Part shown: piece by piece, positions 6,834-12,103 of the stretch
Position numbering within the stretch: position 1 is the first letter of the stretch
Layout: each line of letters opens with the position of its first letter
Source of the DNA: DATIXD01 sp035518875
Lineage (GTDB): Bacteria; Pseudomonadota; Gammaproteobacteria; Methylococcales; Methylococcaceae
DNA length: 12,103 nt
NCBI GenBank assembly: GCA_035518875.1
Contig: DATIXD010000229.1
Coordinates: 1 to 12,103, forward strand
Reading direction: 5' to 3'
Notes under the pieces: generated by a model
Databases searched by the model: none
What the model saw: only the letters and a program-made list of their open reading frames with translations
What the model was told of the DNA's origin: nothing
Program-made: the position numbers and the translations under genes

Positions 6834-6897
6834 CCTTAAGAAGCCGTTTAAAACCGCCACGCGCGGACGTAGCAACGAATCGGCTGCGGTCTTAAGG
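6834..6897. repeat. Imperfect long inverted repeat between small-gene relic and tRNA-Thr
   Basis: CCTTAAG at 6834-6840 pairs with CTTAAGG at 6891-6897, and the inner AGCCG (6842-6846) can pair with CGGCT (6881-6885) across a small asymmetric bulge. It begins just after the stop of the frameshifted small ORF and could be its transcript-end structure. No U-run follows. Apart from this, the stretch up to the tRNA (6898-6932) holds nothing recognisable. Confidence 0.3.
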
Positions 6898-6932
6898 AGT
6901 GGGGAAAAAGAATTGCTAAGCGCTTGATTATA

Positions 6933-7008
6933 TGGAGCCGGTGATAGGAATCGAACCTACGACCCGCACATTACGAATGTGCTGCTCTACCGACTGAGCT
7001 ACACCGGC
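6933..7008 (-). tRNA. tRNA-Thr (anticodon CGT)
   Basis: A complete 76-nt cloverleaf reads on the minus strand from 7008. The acceptor arms GCCGGTG and CACCGGC pair perfectly. The D-arm AGCTCAGTCGGTAGAGC, an anticodon loop TTCGTAA within GCACA/TGTGC, and the T-arm GGTTCGATTCC are all standard. The anticodon CGT (complement of positions 6973-6975) reads ACG threonine codons. The discriminator is T and the CCA tail is genome-encoded (6933-6935). It strongly resembles E. coli tRNA-Thr(CGT). The gene stands alone, with its own promoter directly upstream. Confidence 0.97.
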
Positions 7009-7017
7009 TAAAAAATT

Positions 7018-7047
7018 ATTATAGGAAAATGGAGAGCCGCGCGACAA
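7018..7047 (-). promoter_or_regulatory. Promoter of tRNA-Thr
   Basis: On the minus strand a perfect TATAAT (7023-7018) is preceded by TTGTCG (7047-7042) with an 18-base spacer. The -10 ends 9 bases before the mature tRNA 5' end, so the 5' leader is very short. It fits in the gap between the thiO stop at 7051 and the tRNA, allowing tRNA transcription independent of thiO. Confidence 0.65.
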
Positions 7048-7050
7048 GGA

Positions 7051-8136
7051 TTAATTCGGCGGAGCGATTCGATAAGGCGCGGGTGGCACGATCGGCGGGC
7101 GCTCTAATATAAGGTCCGCCACCAGGCGTGCGGAGGCGGGAGCCATGACGAAGCCGTTCCTGAAATGACCGCAGTTAAAAAAGAGCCGGGGCAGTTCCGG
7201 ATGACGACCAATGTAAGGGATGCCTTCCGGCGAACCCGGACGCAGACCCGCCCAGTGTTTTTCGATCGGGCATTCCTGCAAGGCGGGTAGCGCCGTTTGG
7301 GCAAAGCCAGCCAAGGCGCTGCGCACGACCTCGGTGGTGCTCTTGTCGAATTCGGTATGTTCGACCGTACTACCGGCCAGGATTCTTCCATCCCGGCGGG
7401 GGATCAGATAGTGGCCCGAACTGAGAACGATGCGCTTGAGCAGTCCTGGCGGGGCTTTGAAGACCAGCATTTGTCCCTTGACTGGCACCACTTGCAGGTC
7501 GAGCGCCGCGAACCGACCGATCAATCCGGACCAGGCGCCCGCAGCGACCACGTAGCAATCGGCGGAGAACTTCCCCTGGTGGGTGACGATGTGTTTGACC
7601 TTCCCTTGGTCGATTTCGATATCGAAAACCTCATGGTTTTCCAACAGTTGGACGCCGTGCGCCGTCAAATCGGCTCGCAGTGCTTTGAGCAGACGGGGGT
7701 TGCGAATCTGAGCGATGTCGGGGAGGTAGAGCGGGTTTTTCGGGGAGACTGACAGTTCAGGCTCGAGGCTGGCGACTTCCTTCTCAGTCAAAATCGCATG
7801 GCTTACGGCCTGACGCTCGCACCAGTTCCTAGCCTTTTCGATGTCTTCGCAATCGTTGACGAGTAAGCCGCTTCGAATCCATTCGGGATCGATGCCGGTG
7901 CTTTCCCGAAGCGCCGCGGCCAGTTGCGGGTAGACGGCCTGGCTCCAGCGGCAAAGCGCGGTAATGGGTTCGGCCATGCGCCAGGGATAAAGAGGCGAAA
8001 GAATCCCCCCGCCGGCCCATGACGATTCCAGTCCGATGGATTGCCTTTCCAGCAGGCCGACGCGAACGCCCGACAGGGCAAGCTCCCGGGCGGTCAAAAG
8101 CCCAGCAATACCGCCGCCGATGATGATAATGTCCAT
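7051..8136 (-). CDS. thiO: Glycine oxidase ThiO
   Basis: FAD-dependent oxidase converting glycine to iminoacetate (dehydroglycine), the precursor used with ThiG to build the thiazole ring of thiamine. The 361-residue product starts with the FAD dinucleotide-binding strand MDIIIIGGGIAGLL (GxGxxG at 7-12) and has acidic E30 at the end of the second strand for the ribose. SSWAGGGILSP (38-48) is typical of ThiO. The substrate-carboxylate arginines expected from Bacillus ThiO (R302 and R329) correspond to R299 in GLRPGSPEG and R326 in CGHFRNG, with the same spacing. The start at 8136 puts the beta-strand at the N-terminus; an in-frame ATG at 8166 adds ten unconserved residues. No TPP riboswitch is visible upstream and no other thi gene is adjacent. 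A D-amino-acid dehydrogenase-like role is less likely. Confidence 0.92.
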   Translation of the reverse strand: MDIIIIGGGIAGLLTARELALSGVRVGLLERQSIGLESSWAGGGILSPLYPWRMAEPITALCRWSQAVYPQLAAALRESTGIDPEWIRSGLLVNDCEDIEKARNWCERQAVSHAILTEKEVASLEPELSVSPKNPLYLPDIAQIRNPRLLKALRADLTAHGVQLLENHEVFDIEIDQGKVKHIVTHQGKFSADCYVVAAGAWSGLIGRFAALDLQVVPVKGQMLVFKAPPGLLKRIVLSSGHYLIPRRDGRILAGSTVEHTEFDKSTTEVVRSALAGFAQTALPALQECPIEKHWAGLRPGSPEGIPYIGRHPELPRLFFNCGHFRNGFVMAPASARLVADLILERPPIVPPAPYRIAPPN

Positions 8137-8389
8137 GCTCCTATCGCCTCGGGTAAACTGAATCATGTTTCATACGGGGCTCGTCCGGCGAGCGCTTCCG
8201 GCAGGGTTGTCTAAAATATTCCTACCAGGATCGTTTAAAGACATTCGAGACCAGCTTGGTTATTCTTTAAAAAACATCGCGGATGCGACGTCTCGCGAAC
8301 GGTTTGGTTTGACTCCGTGGGCCAGGCGCCAGCCTTCAAGATAACAACCGGTCTCCAATCCATTGTTCATTTTTTAAGGAAACTACATC

Positions 8390-9148
8390 ATGCGGTCCAA
8401 GCGATTGTTATCCATTTGCCTAGTTCTACCGATCCTAACGCCGATGACTGCTCCGGCGCTGGTCGTAGAAATCCAGGGCACCCGATTGGAAACCCAGCTC
8501 GAAGGCGGCAGTTGCGTCGATATTTCCGGTGACTATCCGGGCGTCAGGATCGAAACCAGCACGGCGGGGAAGACTCCCCGCATCTGTTACCACAGCGCGC
8601 AGGAAGATTCGCTCATGATCCTGAACACGCTGTTCACTGCCAAACCACCTGCCAAACAGATTATTTCGATCAAGTTCGAACACGATTTCCCCTCGGGCAT
8701 CAACGGCAAGATCATGGCCCGCGCCAAGCTCCAGGGCTTCTTCAGCACGGCCGACGGCGTTGGCGTCCCCAAGGGAGACAAGGCTTCGCTGACCGCCTAT
8801 TTCTCGCAATCCGGTCACGACGACACGATTTCTGACCCTTTCGATCTGACCGTGGGCGATCAAGTGGATTCGGCGCTGTTCGATTACTCCGTGAAGGAGC
8901 CGTATCTCATCTCAGGCCCCCGTGCCCTGAAGGGCGCATTGAAGCTGGTCTTCACCCAACCCGGACATAAACTGACCTTGCAGGAAATGAGCGGCATTTC
9001 CATCGACACCGGCTCTTCGTTCCAAGACAAGCTGGATACGCTCGAGGTTCCGGAAGATTCCGATAACTCGACGCCAACTGAAGGCAAGCCGGCGGACGAG
9101 ACACCGATTCAACCTCCTACCGGCAACGGAGCGCCGTTAACCCCCTAA
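8390..9148 (+). CDS. Exported protein of unknown function
   Basis: The family is not recognised. The 252-residue product begins with a clear Sec signal peptide: basic MRSKR, a hydrophobic core to about residue 18, and a likely cleavage after APA near residue 23. The mature part is polar with no membrane segment and two cysteines (C42, C66) that could form a disulphide in the periplasm. It has beta-rich-looking stretches, including IISIKFEHDFPSGINGKIMA and GALKLVFTQPGHKLTLQEM. From about residue 218 a Pro/Thr/Asp/Glu-rich tail looks disordered. AAGGAA 8 bases before ATG 8390 supports the start. The 223-bp gap upstream from the thiO start region should carry its promoter, but I see no convincing -35/-10 pair there. 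It is convergent with the UPF0182 gene, 19 bp away. Confidence 0.85.
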   Translation: MRSKRLLSICLVLPILTPMTAPALVVEIQGTRLETQLEGGSCVDISGDYPGVRIETSTAGKTPRICYHSAQEDSLMILNTLFTAKPPAKQIISIKFEHDFPSGINGKIMARAKLQGFFSTADGVGVPKGDKASLTAYFSQSGHDDTISDPFDLTVGDQVDSALFDYSVKEPYLISGPRALKGALKLVFTQPGHKLTLQEMSGISIDTGSSFQDKLDTLEVPEDSDNSTPTEGKPADETPIQPPTGNGAPLTP

Positions 9149-9167
9149 GTCCACACTACGGCGCCCG

Positions 9168-11825
9168 TTACGGCTGCGGGCCGATGGAGGGCATCGGCTC
9201 CTTCCGTGGCGGCGGGGGCGGGACTGCTGGCGGCTGGATTGCTCTTAATCTGGCTTCCAGCTTGTCCAGCGCTCTCTCCAGCGACGTTTCCATCACTACG
9301 ATATGACCCAAGGAAAGAATCACACGCGTCAGCTCGGGAATCTTGATGTTGCTGGTTGAAACGATATACACCGGCTGCACATACAAAAGGGATCTCCCTA
9401 GCGGCAGAACTATGATGCGCCCGCGCAGCACGTGCGAGCCCTTTTGGTCCCACAGGGCGAACTGCCTGGCGATCTCGGGATCCTGGTCGATCAGGGCGCT
9501 GACCTGAGAGGGTCCCTCCACCTGCACCTCTCTGCTGAATTTGTACAATGCGATCTGTTTGGCATAGGGGGCGTCGCAATCGTCTGGATTGAGCACTCCC
9601 GCAATCCCAAGCGCACTCAAGTTATTGCGGCCGATCGGTGTCATTGGATTCAGCAGCACGAAGCTCGGCCGTTCCTGGCAGCCCCGAAAGAAGGTCGTGA
9701 AGTAGTAGGGTTCGACGATCTTGTCATACACCTTGGCGAAGTCCCAGGTTTCTCCCTGCTGATAGAACTGCTCCGGTTGGGTCTGATGGTATTTCGCATA
9801 GATGTTCATTTCCACCGTCACCATGTCCCTCGGATAGCGCAGATGCTCCTTCAGAAACGACGGCAGCGCGCCGATGTCCTTGAACAGCCCCGGATAGGCC
9901 TTTCTGTAACCCTGGATGATTGGATCCTTGGGGTCGGCCACATAGTAATCCACAGTACCGTCGAACGCGTCCACGACGATCTTCACTGAATTGCGAATGT
10001 AGTTGAACGGTTTCTCCTTCTCGCTGGCGAAGGAGAAGCTGGAGGTCTTGGAAACCGGATACCCATTTGAGGTGGTGAAGGCGTCCTGAATCCAGTAGAG
10101 TCTTTTCGGCGTCACCACGATATAGGGGTCTCGATCGAGCGATAAATAAGGGGTTAACCGCTTGATGCGCTCGACGATGTTGCGGCGGAACAGCGCCCTG
10201 CTATTGCTGTCGATATTCACCGAAAAGAACAGTTTTTCGTCCCTGAAATAAATGGCGAACAGGAGTTTTCTGAATAGCGAGGAAATCGGCACGCCGCCCT
10301 TTCCGGTGTAGTTGTAGCTCGATTCCTCGTCGAAGCTCGAGATCCCGGAAATTTTAAGCCTGTTGGGGACGATAGCGTAATTCAAATTCTCCTGGCCGAA
10401 ATAGATGTCCGGCTTTTCTGTTGCCAAGCCGACATCAGATTGCAGGTTCAAGTCGCGCAGAAACCATTGCATCGGCGTTTCTGCGGTTTGTGAAGCAGGC
10501 GTAACTACTGCGCCATAGCCGTGGGTATAGCGCAAATGCGTGTTTTCCCAGTTCTGGGCCTCGGCAGGCAGCTTGGCCATGTTGATTTCCCGCGCCGCCA
10601 GGTTCACCTGCTGGACTTGTCCATTGATCGGGTAGCGGTCCACGTCGACATGACTAAAGCTGTAGTAGGGCCGTATGCCTTGCAACTGCTGATAAACATC
10701 GTCCAGGAATTCGTGATCCCAGATCGGGATATTGTGCAGATGCTCGTCCACGCGCGGGTCGATGGTGTCCGGGGTCCAAGCTGCCCTCACATCGATGGTC
10801 TTGATCTGATCGAGATCGTAGGCGGCCAGGGTCGCCTCGATGTTGTTTTTCATGAATTCCCGCTCGATCTTGACCGGGTTGGGCTTGACGACGAAACGGT
10901 CGAGCAGTTTTGGCAGGAAATCGGACTGACGCAGCCCCACAGCCAGAAGAAACACCACGGCGAGTCCTACCAGCGGCTTCAGGCTCTTGCCGGTTTGCAC
11001 GTAGGCGATGCCGTACATCGTGCCCGCAATCAACGTCACCGCCGACAGCCAGATCAAGGGCAACACATAGCGCAACTCGACGAAGCCCGGCCCGAAGAAA
11101 ATGGGTTCATGGACGGAGGTGTAAAGCAGGTCGTACCGATCCAGCACGAAACCCCAGGCAATAATCAGGGCGCTGACGAAAACCAGGCCGCTGAGATGAA
11201 TCTTCGCGCCAACCGGCCATTGTTTCCTTTCGGTGGGAATCAAATGGTGCTCGATCCAGTACAGAATAGTCACGGCCAGCAGCAACACCGAAAAGGTGAT
11301 GAGCAGTTCCGATTGGATCAAGTCGAAAATCGGAAGCCGAAACAAAAAGAAACTGACGTCTTCGTGATAAACCGAATCCTTCACGCCCGCATTAGGCCCG
11401 AAGAAGAACAGCAGTGCGTCCTCCCAATGCTGATAAAAGGGGGCGGCAATCATAATCGCCAGGATCAGCGAGAGCGGCGTATAGACCTTGAGCGAGCCGG
11501 TCTGGAACAACCGGAGCAGGTTTTGAGATTGACGGCCGGACTCGGTACGCGCCAGTTCGGAAAAAGCATCTTGATCGACGCCTAAAAACCGGGAGGCCGC
11601 CAGGAAATTGAAGAAGAAAATCAGGAAGAAGAAAATCGTGACGCCGCCCGAGAGGATGTAGCGGTAGAGCAGTCTCAGCCAGAAATAGACGCCGTACTCC
11701 AGCGAATTGAACCACCACAAATCGACTAGGAAATTTGTCAGTGCGATGCCCACCACAAGAACGAGCACGGCCAGGCCAGCCAGAGCCATGGCAGCGATCG
11801 TCAGCAGGCGTTTCCAATTTCGCAT
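9168..11825 (-). CDS. UPF0182 family integral membrane protein
   Basis: A large protein (885 residues) of the UPF0182/COG1615 family, whose function is not established. The N-terminal third holds about seven membrane segments (roughly 8-30, 56-78, 116-132, 172-190, 210-228, 252-276, 285-298). A family-typical junction follows: FVVKPNPVKIEREFMKNNIE at 311-330, then AAYDLD. The rest is a large soluble, probably periplasmic domain. A short helical stretch near 830-860 (METSLERALDKLEARLRAIQ) precedes a Pro-rich tail with PPAVPPPPPRKEP. Length matches the family (about 850-1000). ATG 11825 has AGAGGA about 4 bases upstream. It appears to be monocistronic, with a 179-bp gap to the upstream partial gene. 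Confidence 0.93.
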   Translation of the reverse strand: MRNWKRLLTIAAMALAGLAVLVLVVGIALTNFLVDLWWFNSLEYGVYFWLRLLYRYILSGGVTIFFFLIFFFNFLAASRFLGVDQDAFSELARTESGRQSQNLLRLFQTGSLKVYTPLSLILAIMIAAPFYQHWEDALLFFFGPNAGVKDSVYHEDVSFFLFRLPIFDLIQSELLITFSVLLLAVTILYWIEHHLIPTERKQWPVGAKIHLSGLVFVSALIIAWGFVLDRYDLLYTSVHEPIFFGPGFVELRYVLPLIWLSAVTLIAGTMYGIAYVQTGKSLKPLVGLAVVFLLAVGLRQSDFLPKLLDRFVVKPNPVKIEREFMKNNIEATLAAYDLDQIKTIDVRAAWTPDTIDPRVDEHLHNIPIWDHEFLDDVYQQLQGIRPYYSFSHVDVDRYPINGQVQQVNLAAREINMAKLPAEAQNWENTHLRYTHGYGAVVTPASQTAETPMQWFLRDLNLQSDVGLATEKPDIYFGQENLNYAIVPNRLKISGISSFDEESSYNYTGKGGVPISSLFRKLLFAIYFRDEKLFFSVNIDSNSRALFRRNIVERIKRLTPYLSLDRDPYIVVTPKRLYWIQDAFTTSNGYPVSKTSSFSFASEKEKPFNYIRNSVKIVVDAFDGTVDYYVADPKDPIIQGYRKAYPGLFKDIGALPSFLKEHLRYPRDMVTVEMNIYAKYHQTQPEQFYQQGETWDFAKVYDKIVEPYYFTTFFRGCQERPSFVLLNPMTPIGRNNLSALGIAGVLNPDDCDAPYAKQIALYKFSREVQVEGPSQVSALIDQDPEIARQFALWDQKGSHVLRGRIIVLPLGRSLLYVQPVYIVSTSNIKIPELTRVILSLGHIVVMETSLERALDKLEARLRAIQPPAVPPPPPRKEPMPSIGPQP

Positions 11826-12004
11826 AGATTCCTCTTCGGTTCTCGATTAGTAGGCGATGGGGCGGCTTTCACAGCCAGGGCAGCAGCCTCTTGGAATATC
11901 CCTTGGTACGGCGGGCGCCAGCGCAAAATCATACCGCGTCTGTACGGAAACCTGTAGACAAAGCCTGAGCAGCGCTGCAAGTATGACTGACGGGCGCGCG
12001 GTAG

Positions 12005-12103
12005 CTATTGCGACGAGCAATCCCTCACCGCCTTGATTCGCAACTTACGCAATTCCCGCCCCAACGCCTTGCCGCGCAGCCCCTTCGCCAACAGGCCATC
12101 GGC
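12005..12103 (-). CDS. cca: C-terminal end of a probable CCA-adding tRNA nucleotidyltransferase
   Basis: An open frame enters from the right edge and ends at TAG (12005-12007), showing the last 32 residues: LLAKGLRGKALGRELRKLRI followed by KAVRDCSSQ. The G-L-x-G-x-x-[LI]-G-x-x-[LI]-R-x-x-R-I pattern resembles the C-terminal helix of bacterial CCA-adding enzymes, where it contacts the tRNA. The catalytic nucleotidyltransferase and HD parts lie outside the window, so the call rests on a short segment. Confidence 0.55.
   Translation of the reverse strand, partial: ADGLLAKGLRGKALGRELRKLRIKAVRDCSSQ

Noticed and set aside
6911..6932. Intrinsic terminator after tRNA-Thr (AAGCGCTT then TTTTT on the minus strand)
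   Set aside because: The palindrome is only 8 bp with no room for a loop, and the T-run is separated from it by several bases.
8137..8389. TPP riboswitch upstream of thiO
   Set aside because: The conserved CUGAGA and ACCUGAUCUGGAUAAUGCCAGCG-like segments are not present on the minus strand.
10521..11585. Long plus-strand ORF (354 codons) opposite the UPF0182 gene
   Set aside because: It lies wholly antisense to a well-supported membrane protein, has a low-complexity charged translation typical of GC-rich antisense frames, and has no recognisable domain.

Overview
The window looks like chromosomal DNA of a GC-rich gammaproteobacterium. The evidence is the close resemblance of its inorganic pyrophosphatase to the E. 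coli enzyme, a stand-alone tRNA-Thr(CGT), a cyanobacterial/Ralstonia-type HoxH hydrogenase subunit, a ThiO glycine oxidase and a UPF0182 membrane protein. A methanotroph-like or Chromatiales-like lineage would fit, but that is inference; no single marker here fixes the genus.

Layout, left to right. (1) Positions 1-3373, all on the minus strand, form a probable operon read right to left: a VTT/TVP38-type (DedA superfamily) membrane protein, then three tandem paralogous GT-B (GT4-like) glycosyltransferases. The last one runs off the left edge. The junctions are tight (76 bp, 10 bp and an ATGA overlap). The set reads as envelope or exopolysaccharide glycan assembly. (2) Positions 3472-4064, plus strand: inorganic pyrophosphatase (ppa) behind an extended -10 promoter, divergent from the glycan operon. 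(3) Positions 4139-6146, minus strand: hoxH, the NiFe catalytic subunit of a group 3d bidirectional hydrogenase, followed by its maturation endopeptidase (hoxW-like). A REP-like inverted repeat lies at the 3' end of the protease gene and supplies its stop codon. No hoxF, hoxU or hoxY lies upstream of hoxH. (4) Positions 6147-6932: a region without an intact gene, divergent from hoxH. It has a perfect 18-bp palindrome and what reads as a translationally coupled pair of small plus-strand genes, one broken by an in-frame stop and the other by a -1 frameshift. (5) Positions 6933-8136, minus strand: tRNA-Thr(CGT) with its own promoter, and thiO for the thiazole branch of thiamine synthesis. (6) Positions 8390-9148, plus strand: an unrecognised exported protein, convergent with (7) a large UPF0182 integral membrane protein (9168-11825, minus). 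(8) Positions 12005-12103, minus strand: the C-terminal end of a probable CCA-adding tRNA nucleotidyltransferase entering from the right edge.

Most genes are housekeeping or conserved. The most unusual part is the hydrogenase segment: a catalytic subunit with its dedicated protease but no electron-transfer partners, next to a decaying small-gene pair and just beyond the 3' end of a tRNA gene. The glycosyltransferase triplication with an adjacent putative lipid-carrier translocase is the other part worth following. I did not find a CRISPR array, transposase, integrase, toxin-antitoxin pair or an obviously new defence system.
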